Assembly: GCF_003364265.1 (NCBI RefSeq)
Contig: NZ_NXLW01000016.1
Location: 1 to 43,868 of the forward strand
DNA from: Helicobacter aurati
GTDB lineage: Bacteria > Campylobacterota > Campylobacteria > Campylobacterales > Helicobacteraceae
Direction: 5' to 3'
Length of the DNA: 43,868 nt
The notes beneath the pieces are model-generated. The model was not told the DNA's origin. It ran no database searches and worked only from the letters and a program-made list of their open reading frames with translations. A program made the translations under genes and the position numbers. Below are positions 8,660 through 16,173 of the stretch, piece by piece. The first letter of the stretch is position 1. Every line of letters begins with the position of its first letter.

Positions 8660-9352
8660 TTAGAATTTATAAAGATATCCTGCACCTGCATACAATAATC
8701 CACCGATATTAGTGAATACACTATTAACGCCATTTGCATCAGTAACATCGCCAAAGAACATTGCCATGCCTCCCTTAACACCAAACTCAATTTGATGCCT
8801 AAGATTCATTGTAGAGCGAATACCCAGATTGATTCCAGCCGTGATACCGATAGAATGTGAAGCCATAGGGTTAGGATTCTCAAGAGGAATTGCAGTTAAC
8901 GCACCACCAAAGAATCCGATAAAAAATCCTGAACTATAGTTAGAGCCATTTACCCAATTGAACAAATAATCAGCATTAATATCCCCTAATATATAAAAAT
9001 CTATAACAAGTGGCATGTCTGAATTTGTCGGATTAACAGCATCAGGATATACGCCAAATGTTGTAATTCCCGAAAGATAGAATCGCATTCCGCTATTCTT
9101 GGTAAAAAATGCTTGATAGCCTAACTTTCCGCCAAAAGATACACCTGTGCTAAGCATAATGCTGCCTGAATTATTGGCATTATTCCTCTGAAAGCTAGCA
9201 CTTGTAGCGAGAGAACCGCCCAAATTAAGCCCTAAAAACCAGCCTTTATCTTCAGCCTTAAGTGGCATTATGAGCAATGCGCTAGATAATAGAATTGTAA
9301 CAAACCTGTTATATGGAGAAAAAAATGGTAAAAAATATCTAGTAGGCTGCAT
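8660..9352 (-). CDS. Helicobacter outer-membrane beta-barrel protein
   Basis: A 230-residue protein with a signal peptide (FVTILLSSALLIMPLKA, cut before EDKG). The mature part has the pattern GWFLGLNLGGSLATS, GKLGYQAFFTKNSGMRFYLSG, GFFIGFFGG and HQIEFGVKGG, ending in YLYKF. This is the layout of small Helicobacter outer-membrane proteins: a Gly-rich first strand and a terminal Phe. Substrate or adhesion role is unknown. A longer reading adds 22 residues, but the ATG at 9350-9352 has an AAGGAA ribosome-binding site and starts a normal signal peptide. The gene is monocistronic, converging with aspS. See the possible C-terminal remnant at 8583-8659. Confidence 0.8.
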   Translation of the reverse strand: MQPTRYFLPFFSPYNRFVTILLSSALLIMPLKAEDKGWFLGLNLGGSLATSASFQRNNANNSGSIMLSTGVSFGGKLGYQAFFTKNSGMRFYLSGITTFGVYPDAVNPTNSDMPLVIDFYILGDINADYLFNWVNGSNYSSGFFIGFFGGALTAIPLENPNPMASHSIGITAGINLGIRSTMNLRHQIEFGVKGGMAMFFGDVTDANGVNSVFTNIGGLLYAGAGYLYKF

Positions 9353-9467
9353 TATGTTTCCTTTATATTGACAAGTACACAGATTATACTTCAAACAATC
9401 GGAATAAAAACAAAACAATTCAATATTTTTTAAAATACAGATTCAATATCTTTGATTAATCAATAAA

Positions 9468-10466
9468 CTATTCTTCATCGCGTTCACAGCTCTCAGTATC
9501 TCCTAACTCACAGGACATTGCAAAGTATCTTTTAGCAACATCTTTATTTTGTAACACACCCTCACCTGTAAAATACAAAGCACCCAAGTTATAACAGGCT
9601 GGGGGATGCTTTCTGTTACATGATATAGTATAGAATCCTATTGCTTTAGGATAATCAACATTCACACCATAGCCCTTATTATAAAGAATCCCTAAGTTAT
9701 AGCAAGCCTTAGCATGATGCCTATCACATGCAAAAGTGTAAAGTTCGATAGCTCGGGGATAGCTCTGCTCTACACCCCAACCATAATCATACAGAATTCC
9801 CAAGTTATAGCAAGCACCGACTTTACGTTTTGCACAAACGTTAGTAAAAAATTTCTGTGCCTTATCGTAATCTTGTGGTATTCCCTCTCCTTTGGAGTAC
9901 ATAACGCCTAAATTATCACAAGCATCGTCATGATCTAGCTCGCATGCTTTTGCATAAGACTCTGCTGCCTTTTCATATTCTGTGTCCCCCCCTTTGCCAT
10001 AGAAATACAAATTGCCCAATCCATAGCAAGCATTCGCCTTATTGCCCTTACACGCAATAACATAAAATTCACGTGCTTTTGCCTCATCAACCTCGACACC
10101 CTTACCATATTGATAAAAAAATCCAAGATTAAGGCAGGCAGCTGGATGCTCCATATTGCACGACAACGTGTAAAACTCACGCGCCTTATCTAAATCTACT
10201 TCTACTCCTTGTCCTTCTTGGTAGAGAATCCCTAAATTATAGCAAGCATTTGCTTCCTGCAAATCACAGGCTTTTTGCCAAAATGTCTTAGCTTTGTCAT
10301 AATCTTTAGCGACACCATCTGCCGTATAATATGCATCACCCAGCACAGAACATGATGTTTTATTGTGAAACTCATTACATCGATTAAGCAAGCTAGCAAT
10401 ATTTGAAGCAGAATAGAGAGGAGTGAAAACTACACAAACTAATAACAAAAATAGCAATTTTTTCAT
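9468..10466 (-). CDS. Secreted Sel1-repeat protein (Hcp-like cysteine-rich protein)
   Basis: A 332-residue protein with a signal peptide (LLFLLLVCVVFTPLYSA) and about nine consecutive Sel1-like repeats. Each repeat carries a Cys pair spaced seven or eight residues apart, for example CDLQEANAC, CNMEHPAAC, CELDHDDAC and CNRKHPPAC, and the ACYNLGxLYxxGxGV motif. In the Hcp family of H. pylori these pairs form intra-repeat disulfides and the proteins are secreted, bind peptidoglycan-like ligands and are immunogenic. That role is family knowledge, not shown here. The gene is divergent from a CsoR-type regulator, only 94 bases away. Two further proteins of this family are in the window. Confidence 0.88.
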   Translation of the reverse strand: MKKLLFLLLVCVVFTPLYSASNIASLLNRCNEFHNKTSCSVLGDAYYTADGVAKDYDKAKTFWQKACDLQEANACYNLGILYQEGQGVEVDLDKAREFYTLSCNMEHPAACLNLGFFYQYGKGVEVDEAKAREFYVIACKGNKANACYGLGNLYFYGKGGDTEYEKAAESYAKACELDHDDACDNLGVMYSKGEGIPQDYDKAQKFFTNVCAKRKVGACYNLGILYDYGWGVEQSYPRAIELYTFACDRHHAKACYNLGILYNKGYGVNVDYPKAIGFYTISCNRKHPPACYNLGALYFTGEGVLQNKDVAKRYFAMSCELGDTESCERDEE

Positions 10467-10476
10467 ATTTGTTTCT

Positions 10477-10500
10477 TCGCCTCCCCTCTTTTCCCTAACT
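10477..10500. promoter_or_regulatory. G-tract operator candidate between the Hcp-like gene and the CsoR-type gene
   Basis: On the minus strand this AT-rich divergent region has two G-tracts, GGG and GGGG, in TTAGGGAAAAGAGGGGAGG. Regulators of the CsoR/RcnR family bind short G/C tracts flanked by AT-rich DNA. The tract is too far (13 bases) from the Hcp-like ATG to be an ideal ribosome-binding site. The site is visible; operator function is inference. Confidence 0.3.
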
Positions 10501-10511
10501 TGATTTTTAGA

Positions 10512-10517
10512 TATAAT
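10512..10517 (+). promoter_or_regulatory. -10 box for the CsoR-type regulator
   Basis: TATAAT 43 bases upstream of the regulator ATG, in a T-rich context. The same positions read in reverse give TATTAT, so the promoter for the divergent Hcp-like gene may overlap. Confidence 0.5.
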
Positions 10518-10560
10518 AGCATAAATAGACTCCTTAAGTCAAAATCAATTAGGGCACACT

Positions 10561-10833
10561 ATGGAAAGAGAGAGAGCAAAAAATATTCATAGACGTTTGC
10601 AGAAAATCATTGGACAATTACACGCCATCAACACAATGATAGACAATAATCAATCTTGCCCTAACATTCTTATACAAATTAATGCTGCAAAATCTGCTTT
10701 ACATAAAGTTGGACAAATTATCCTAGAGAGTCATATCACACATTGTATGCGCAACGGTGTAGAAAACGGCGACATTGAAAAAAGTTTAGAAGAACTAGCA
10801 AAAGCCATAGAACAATTCTCTCGACTAGGTTAG
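10561..10833 (+). CDS. CsoR-family metal-sensing repressor
   Basis: A 90-residue all-helical protein of the CsoR/RcnR/FrmR (DUF156) family, beginning with the DNA-contacting segment RRLQKIIGQLHAINTMI. Cys33, His58 and Cys62 reproduce the spacing (25 and 4) of the Cu(I)-binding Cys-His-Cys triad of CsoR. RcnR has His at the last position, and CstR lacks the His, so copper sensing is the best guess. Typical targets are copper exporters, but no copA or copZ is adjacent; the flanks are a divergent Hcp-like gene and leuD. The RBS is weak (AGGG). The family call is strong; the ligand is inferred. Confidence 0.85.
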   Translation: MERERAKNIHRRLQKIIGQLHAINTMIDNNQSCPNILIQINAAKSALHKVGQIILESHITHCMRNGVENGDIEKSLEELAKAIEQFSRLG

Positions 10834-10884
10834 ATATATTGTATCTATCAGAATATTACCTTGCTACAAATAACTTGTTTAAGT

Positions 10885-10890
10885 TATAAT
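10885..10890 (+). promoter_or_regulatory. -10 box for leuD
   Basis: TATAAT 35 bases upstream of the leuD ATG, within AAGTTATAATTG. It indicates that leuD-leuB is transcribed separately from the CsoR-type gene, whose stop is 91 bases before leuD. Confidence 0.55.
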
Positions 10891-10924
10891 TGTATGAAAT
10901 TTCACAAATTACAAAGGCATATTT

Positions 10925-11416
10925 ATGGGTAAAGCATGGAAATTTGGCGACAACATTGACACTGATATTATTATCGCTGCACGTTATCTTAATACAAGTG
11001 ATGGCAAACAACTAGCAAAAAAAATCTTTGAAGATGGTCGTAAAGGTATAGCGGAACAAATACAACAAGGTGATTTTATTGTAGCAGGAGAAAACTTTGG
11101 TTGTGGTAGCAGTAGAGAGCATGCCCCTCTAGCATTACGTGAAGCTGGTATTAGAGCCGTTTTAGCCCCATACTTTGCACGTATTTTTTATCGTAATGCT
11201 TTTAATACGGGTTTATTGATTTTAGAAATTGACAAAAACGATATAGATTCTATTTACGAAGGTGATGAACTAGACATAGATTTACATTCACAAAAAGTTA
11301 TGAATCAGACACAACATACAGAATACACTTTCCATACTATTCCAATGTTTATGCAAGAACTCTTAGATAAAGGTGGACTCATGCAATACGCAAAAAGCAA
11401 AATACAAGATAATTAG
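10925..11416 (+). CDS. leuD: 3-isopropylmalate dehydratase small subunit
   Basis: A 163-residue LeuD. It is the swivelling-domain partner of LeuC and isomerises 2- to 3-isopropylmalate. The N-terminus has [19 protein letters not shown], and the centre has [21 protein letters not shown], which is the family signature. The LeuC subunit with the iron-sulfur cluster is not in the window, although leuC and leuD are often adjacent. Stop and the following GTG start of leuB are 8 bases apart, so leuD-leuB are one unit. Length is normal for the archaeal-type short LeuD common in Campylobacterota. Confidence 0.96.
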   Translation: MGKAWKFGDNIDTDIIIAARYLNTSDGKQLAKKIFEDGRKGIAEQIQQGDFIVAGENFGCGSSREHAPLALREAGIRAVLAPYFARIFYRNAFNTGLLILEIDKNDIDSIYEGDELDIDLHSQKVMNQTQHTEYTFHTIPMFMQELLDKGGLMQYAKSKIQDN

Positions 11417-11424
11417 GAGTAGTT

Positions 11425-12540
11425 GTGACAACATATAATATAGCTATTCTTAAGGGCGACGGTATAGGCGTTGAAGTAAGCAACCAATCCTTAAAAATGT
11501 TAAATGCGATACAAAAACGATTCGGTATTGACATTCAAACGCAAGAATATTTAGTCGGCGGCGCAGCACTCGATGCTTATAACACCGCACTTCCAGAGTC
11601 TACCTTAAAGGGTTGCAAAGCAGCAGATGCAGTCCTCTTTGGCGCAATAGGTGGACCCAAATGGGATAAACAACCAACCAATACCGCGAATAATAAAGAT
11701 TCTGCACATTTACTCTATGACACTCCAGAAAAAGGGCTGCTAGCTTTACGTAAAAATTTACAAGTGTATGCGAATATCCGTCCAGTGTTTGTCTTCGAAT
11801 CTCTACTTGAAGCGAGCACCATTAAACCAGAAGTTATTAAAAACGTTGACTTAGTAGTGGTACGTGAACTCATTAGTGGAATCTACTTTGGAAAACCACG
11901 TGGCATTGAAGTGCGCAACGGTGAGCGCGTGGGGTTTAATACAATGATTTACAGTGAAAGCGAAATTGCTCGCATTGTACATTACGCTTTCAAACTTGCA
12001 CAACAACGACGCAAAAAGCTTTGTGTTGTTGATAAAGCGAATGTGCTAGAGGTAAGTCAATTATGGAGACAAGTAGTCGCAGAAATAGTAAAACAATATA
12101 ATGATATAGCCGTTAGTTATCAATATGTCGACAATGCTAGCATGCAGCTCATCCGTAACCCACTTGATTTTGATGTAATTGTAACCAACAATCTCTTCGG
12201 CGACATTCTTAGCGATGAGGCAAGCCAGCTAACAGGCTCTATCGGTCTATTGCCAAGCGCAAGCATAGGGGATTCTTACGCGCTTTATGAGCCAATTCAC
12301 GGGAGTGCACCTGATATTGCTGGACAGAATCTTGCCAATCCTATGGCAAGTATTTTAAGTGTTGCAATGATGTTTGAAAATAGCTTTCAACAAAAGGAAA
12401 TAGCGCAAGCCATCAGGCAATCCATAGAAAAAGTATTGCATAGTGGTGTAAGAAGTAAAGATTTAGCGAGCTTTGGATCTACACAAGTATTAGGCTGCGA
12501 AGAAATGGGAAATGCCATTGCAAAAGTATTTTTGGAGTAA
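11425..12540 (+). CDS. leuB: 3-isopropylmalate dehydrogenase
   Basis: A 371-residue NAD-dependent decarboxylating dehydrogenase for leucine synthesis. Key segments are AILKGDGIGVEVS, GAIGGPKWD, LRKNLQVYANIRPV (substrate arginines), ELISGIYFG, VDKANVLEVSQLWRQVV, and VTNNLFGDILSDEASQLTGSIGLLPSAS, followed by YEPIHGSAPDIAGQ for NAD binding. It starts with GTG at 11425 behind an AGGAG site located at the leuD stop. Downstream, a TPR-like gene starts 5 bases after its stop, so the four genes leuD to the CiaD-like gene probably form one operon. Confidence 0.97.
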   Translation: MTTYNIAILKGDGIGVEVSNQSLKMLNAIQKRFGIDIQTQEYLVGGAALDAYNTALPESTLKGCKAADAVLFGAIGGPKWDKQPTNTANNKDSAHLLYDTPEKGLLALRKNLQVYANIRPVFVFESLLEASTIKPEVIKNVDLVVVRELISGIYFGKPRGIEVRNGERVGFNTMIYSESEIARIVHYAFKLAQQRRKKLCVVDKANVLEVSQLWRQVVAEIVKQYNDIAVSYQYVDNASMQLIRNPLDFDVIVTNNLFGDILSDEASQLTGSIGLLPSASIGDSYALYEPIHGSAPDIAGQNLANPMASILSVAMMFENSFQQKEIAQAIRQSIEKVLHSGVRSKDLASFGSTQVLGCEEMGNAIAKVFLE

Positions 12541-12545
12541 GTGAT

Positions 12546-12833
12546 TTGAGCAGAAAATTATTAAGTTTAGGATATATCTATGAAATAATGGGTAAACATG
12601 AGCAGGCTATCACGTTTTTTGAACAAGTGCTAGAAAAAGATTCTAAGAACTTAAATGCAAATATTGTAACAGAGGCAAGAATAGGACTCAAAGCAAATCA
12701 ATTAGCAATAAGATACAGAACAGACCCCGGACTTATCAAGAAAAACATGAATATTCCTTTGTTAGAACAAAAAATTAGTGTTTTTAAGGAAAATCCTAAT
12801 AATCTTATAGGATGGTTTAGTCAATGGAATTAA
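12546..12833 (+). CDS. Small TPR-like protein of unknown function
   Basis: A 95-residue protein, starting with TTG at 12546 behind GGAG in the leuB end. Residues 5-35 (LLSLGYIYEIMGKHEQAITFFEQVLEKDSKN) form one clear tetratricopeptide unit. The C-terminal half (ARIGLKANQLAIRYRTDPGL onward) is probably helical and unrecognised. Its stop overlaps the next gene by 10 bases, indicating translational coupling and a shared job. It could be a chaperone or scaffold for its small neighbour; that is only inference. Confidence 0.65.
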   Translation: MSRKLLSLGYIYEIMGKHEQAITFFEQVLEKDSKNLNANIVTEARIGLKANQLAIRYRTDPGLIKKNMNIPLLEQKISVFKENPNNLIGWFSQWN

Positions 12834-13159
12834 AAGATGTGGTATTGCAAACACTGAATGAAATTGAAAATGGTGTTGATGAAAAAGGCTTTAAGGATAT
12901 TACTTTCGGGGTAAATACAGGTGAAATAGAATTTTTACAAAGTTTTAAAGAAAGATTATTTGTACTTTTTGAGGGATTACGTCAGGATGAGTTATGGACT
13001 GAAGAGGCGCAAGATTCACAAAGCAAAGCAGAATCCAAACTTGAACTGATATTGGGCTTTCTGCAATTCCAATTAGCTCTCATTGATGCAAGATTAGATT
13101 CGATAAATAGGCAAATGATGGATGCAGAGGAAGGAAATTCTAATCTTGGCTATTCTTAG
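12824..13159 (+). CDS. CiaD-like domain protein
   Basis: A 111-residue acidic, helical protein. It begins MELKDVVLQTLNEIENG, and its C-terminal half has FLQSFKERLFVLFEGLRQDE and KLELILGFLQFQLALIDARL. From memory, the spacing of ERLFVLFEGL and FLxFxLAxIDxRL resembles the C-terminal domain of the Campylobacter jejuni invasion protein CiaD, which is delivered through the flagellum. This cannot be aligned here. No signal peptide or membrane segment is present. It overlaps the TPR-like gene by 10 bases and ends the leu operon. If not CiaD-like, it is an unrecognised cytoplasmic helical protein. Confidence 0.6.
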   Translation: MELKDVVLQTLNEIENGVDEKGFKDITFGVNTGEIEFLQSFKERLFVLFEGLRQDELWTEEAQDSQSKAESKLELILGFLQFQLALIDARLDSINRQMMDAEEGNSNLGYS

Positions 13160-13178
13160 AATCTCTGTTTGAATATTC

Positions 13179-13196
13179 TTGAATATCGATATTCAA
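13179..13196. repeat. Perfect 18-base palindrome between convergent genes
   Basis: TTGAATATCGATATTCAA is identical to its own complement, with no loop. It lies 20 bases after the CiaD-like stop and 27 bases before the end of the prepilin-like gene. An additional TTGAATATTC half-copy precedes it. No U-run follows on either strand, so a standard terminator is unlikely, though a cruciform-like RNA stem could still slow transcription from both sides. Confidence 0.5.
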
Positions 13197-13222
13197 ATAA
13201 ATTGATATTGATATAAATATAA

Positions 13223-13807
13223 TTATAAGGCGATATTTAAAGGGATTAGTATATCTCCGTTATAATTTTTTAATAGATGTTCGCATAAACTAGACTTTAT
13301 ATTGTGGTTAAAAAGTATTTGCAAGTAATCAATACCATCAAAACGAATGCTTACACAATCATTTTGTGAATCTACTTTTCCATTTTTGGCAATCTTTATC
13401 GTGTCGCCACTAACTGCCCATCGCTGCGGAGATAAATGCAAGGAAGAGACGATCCATTGAGGGTTAGCGTTTTGGGGGAGAATTTCATTAATAATTGCAT
13501 ATTCTTGTATGTTAGTGATAATAGTCTGTATATCACTTTGAATAGCTACGCTTAGCGCATTTGTGCGAGAAAACCGCAAACGAGGTAATGCAAGGCTCGC
13601 TAAGATTCCTAAGATAACAATAACAAACAGCAGCTCCATCATACTAAAGGCGGGTTTAACATGAGGATTAAAGAACATTTTAGTGTCGCACGGAAAATTT
13701 GACTGTGCCATTGATTTTGTAGATTGTTTCTTGCAAAACAAGAAAGTGTAGTTACAAAAGAAACTGCGAATAAATTTGCCTTTGTGGTTATTGCGCTTAG
13801 AAAACAT
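13223..13807 (-). CDS. Prepilin-like protein with type IV pilin N-terminus
   Basis: A 194-residue protein whose centre, KPAFSMMELLFVIVILGILASLALPRL, is a textbook prepilin cleavage/methylation site: peptidase cut between Ala and Phe, Glu at +5, then a hydrophobic alpha-1 helix. The C-terminal part (about 120 residues) is a small globular domain with two Cys. The ATG at 13805-13807 has a GGGAG site 5 bases away but would give a leader of about 53 residues, far longer than usual; the ATG at 13676-13678 would give a normal 10-residue leader but no clear RBS. It follows the Tyr-rich Sel1 gene. It may be a pseudopilin of a DNA-uptake or type II-like system; the other parts are not nearby. Confidence 0.75.
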   Translation of the reverse strand: MFSKRNNHKGKFIRSFFCNYTFLFCKKQSTKSMAQSNFPCDTKMFFNPHVKPAFSMMELLFVIVILGILASLALPRLRFSRTNALSVAIQSDIQTIITNIQEYAIINEILPQNANPQWIVSSLHLSPQRWAVSGDTIKIAKNGKVDSQNDCVSIRFDGIDYLQILFNHNIKSSLCEHLLKNYNGDILIPLNIAL

Positions 13808-13889
13808 ACCTGCTCCCATTATTGAATCTCAATACAATGCAAGAATTCCACAATTACAACGAAACATACTCCCGCAGCCGCCAATGCCC

Positions 13890-15395
13890 TTATCGACCTA
13901 CTCTTGCTCTAAGGTTTTTGTAATTATCGCAGCCATTGCTCAATCCGGACTCGCAGGCAAGGCTATACATTTCTAAAGCCTGTCCAGCATTTTGCGTAAT
14001 TCCTCTCCCTTGCTCATACAATACGCCTAAATTATTACAACTACTCGCTACACCGCCCAAACAAGCTGTATTAAAGTATTGTGCCGCAAGTCCATAGTTT
14101 CTTGGTGCTCCTTCGATTCCTTGTGAGTAAATCCAACCCAAATTAGCGCATCCCACAATATCTCCCGCATTGCAAGCAACAAAATTCAAATCCACTGGAT
14201 TCATTGCAGCAGCGTTAAGTCCATACACATTCGTAGCGTTATTTAACAAACCTAAATTATAACAGCCAAGTTGACTCCCCGCATCACAGGCAAAACGGTA
14301 ATACTGCAAGGCTTTATTAATATCCTTTGGAACACCCGAGCCATTTGCATACGCCCAACCGATATTATTACACGCCTCAATATCGCCTCCCGCGCAACCA
14401 GTCATATACATTTCAGCCGCTTTCTGCTTATTGTTCCCCATATTTGGAGCTTCATCATATATCATGCCAAGATTAGCACATGCAGTCGGATCGCCTCCCG
14501 CGCAACCTTTTTGATAATATTTAATGGCTTTCTGCGTATCGCTTTGGACGCCCGCACCATACATAAACATAACACCTACACCAAAACAACCTGCCGGGTT
14601 ACCCTGATCGCACGCGGTATTGAACATGCTTAAAGCCTTTTTATAGTCGCCTTTTCTCGCAGCATCTACACCTGCATTTAAAGTTGCGCTCGCGCTTTTA
14701 GGGTCAGCTAGAGCATTCTCTAAGGGATTATCATCGGGTCTAGGAAAATTATAGCTAGGCTGAATAATATTGACATTATTTGGACTATATGGCATGGGTG
14801 GGATTCGAGGCGCATAGCTTATAGCAATATCAGCTGGGGGAAGAGGTGCTAGCTGTATCTGCGCGCCCCTGTCATCATCAAACCACTTATGTTCATTCGT
14901 ATTTGTATTATTAGGCGGTGGATTCTGACTGGGGGAATCTGGCGTCGCTGGCGCATTATAAGACGGTGCATATTGCGGATAAGATGGATAGACTGGCGGA
15001 TAATAATATCGCTCATAATTGCGAGGATCATACGGATCGTAATAATATTGTCCGTAATTTCTTGGATCGTAAGGATCGTAACGTTGGGGTCCATAATAAT
15101 TAGGATAACTAGGTTGATAATATCCCCCGTCATTATAATATCTACCATCATAATATCTTGGATCTCTTAAGTCATAGCCTCCATTTCGTGGGACATTGGT
15201 TACAGGTCCCCGGGCTATATCACCATTATTGTTTTTTCCACTAGTGCCACTATTGGCATTATTTGTGTTGTTGGAGTTTTGTGATTGTGCATTGTTTTGC
15301 GTTTTTTGATTCGGCTGTTCTTCTTCATCTGCACTGTAAAGATTGAGCGAACACACCAAAGATAACATACAAAGAAAAAATATCCTTTTTTTCAT
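13890..15395 (-). CDS. Secreted Sel1-repeat protein with Tyr/Pro-rich N-terminal domain
   Basis: A 501-residue protein with a signal peptide (IFFLCMLSLVCSLNLYSA). After it come a Gln/Asn-rich stretch (about 23-60), a Tyr/Pro/Asp/Arg-rich domain (about 74-150) with an exact tandem repeat, and a proline-rich linker. Residues from about 240 to the end form seven Sel1-like repeats with Cys pairs (CDQGNPAGC, CAGGDPTAC, CAGGDIEAC, CDAGSQLGC and so on). The C-terminal part resembles the Hcp family; the Tyr-rich part is not a known domain to me and may be wall-binding or structural. RBS AAAGGA precedes the ATG. It lies between purQ and the prepilin-like gene on the same strand. Confidence 0.85.
   Translation of the reverse strand: MKKRIFFLCMLSLVCSLNLYSADEEEQPNQKTQNNAQSQNSNNTNNANSGTSGKNNNGDIARGPVTNVPRNGGYDLRDPRYYDGRYYNDGGYYQPSYPNYYGPQRYDPYDPRNYGQYYYDPYDPRNYERYYYPPVYPSYPQYAPSYNAPATPDSPSQNPPPNNTNTNEHKWFDDDRGAQIQLAPLPPADIAISYAPRIPPMPYSPNNVNIIQPSYNFPRPDDNPLENALADPKSASATLNAGVDAARKGDYKKALSMFNTACDQGNPAGCFGVGVMFMYGAGVQSDTQKAIKYYQKGCAGGDPTACANLGMIYDEAPNMGNNKQKAAEMYMTGCAGGDIEACNNIGWAYANGSGVPKDINKALQYYRFACDAGSQLGCYNLGLLNNATNVYGLNAAAMNPVDLNFVACNAGDIVGCANLGWIYSQGIEGAPRNYGLAAQYFNTACLGGVASSCNNLGVLYEQGRGITQNAGQALEMYSLACESGLSNGCDNYKNLRARVGR
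15000..15077 (-). repeat. Two tandem 39-base repeats in the Tyr-rich domain
   Basis: Residues 107-119 and 120-132 of the encoded protein read DPYDPRNYGQYYY and DPYDPRNYERYYY. The unit is 13 residues (39 bases), so copy-number change keeps the frame. It is a likely site of length variation between strains. Confidence 0.7.
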
Positions 15396-15482
15396 CGTTA
15401 TATCCTTTATACCCTAAATACTTCAATAATAAGCAAAAGATATGCCCAATAAAATATTGTGTATTGCTTATAACTTCAAGAA

Positions 15483-16163
15483 TTAATTATATATTGTTTT
15501 CAGTAACTCTATGCCCGCAATATTTTCGCTTGAATTATCCTCTGTGTCTACATTAATGGATTTAAAATTAATAGCACGTTCAGGATGTGGCATAAGCGCA
15601 TAAATATTCTTGTCTTTATTGCATATTCCGGCTATTCTATCTACACTACCGTTGATATTTTGCGCATAAGCAAGAAGGATTTGTTCATTGGCATAAAGAG
15701 ATTCTAAGGTTCGAGAATCTACTTGATAATTACCTTCTGCATGAGCTATTGGGATTCTAAGATGTTGTTTTTTTTGATGATTCTTAAGCATAGCATTGTC
15801 CGTATTGACAACTTCCAATAGGGCATTTTGCGCAATAAATTTAAGACTTGTGTTACGCATAAGTATCCCGGGCAACATATTTGCTTCGCAAAGAATCTGA
15901 AACCCGTTACAAATACCAAGCACGCGACCCCCATTATCGCTATATTGTCTAAGTGCTTTGATACTAGACGACATAGCAGCAATTGCCCCACAGCGAAGAT
16001 AATCTCCATAACTAAATCCGCCCGCAATGACAGCTAACTTAGTCTCTCTTGGTAAGGCTTTTTGTGTATGCCAAACAAAACAAATTTCATAATTAAGATG
16101 CCGATAAATATAAGCTACATCTTCATGGCAGTTTGTGCCCGGAAAAACAAGTATTGCCACCAT
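15483..16163 (-). CDS. purQ: Phosphoribosylformylglycinamidine synthase subunit PurQ
   Basis: A 226-residue class I glutamine amidotransferase. It supplies ammonia to PurL for step four of purine synthesis. Markers are the start VAILVFPGTNCHEDV, GGFSYGDYLRCGAIA, the nucleophile elbow GICNGFQ with Cys85, HAEGNYQ, and the catalytic MPHPERA near the C-terminus. purS lies 10 bases upstream and the two are one unit, as in the three-protein PurLQS systems. purL is not in the window. The RBS AAAGGA is good. Confidence 0.96.
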   Translation of the reverse strand: MVAILVFPGTNCHEDVAYIYRHLNYEICFVWHTQKALPRETKLAVIAGGFSYGDYLRCGAIAAMSSSIKALRQYSDNGGRVLGICNGFQILCEANMLPGILMRNTSLKFIAQNALLEVVNTDNAMLKNHQKKQHLRIPIAHAEGNYQVDSRTLESLYANEQILLAYAQNINGSVDRIAGICNKDKNIYALMPHPERAINFKSINVDTEDNSSENIAGIELLKTIYN

Positions 16164-16173
16164 AGATAATCCT

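Noticed and set aside
9353-9418. Longer start for the outer-membrane protein.
   Set aside because: The extra 22 residues are Cys-rich and precede a proper signal peptide; the internal ATG has the better RBS.
14889-15170. Ile/Arg-rich open frame on the plus strand opposite the Tyr-rich Sel1 gene.
   Set aside because: It is the mirror of a low-complexity repeat region; the composition is unnatural and there is no RBS or known domain.
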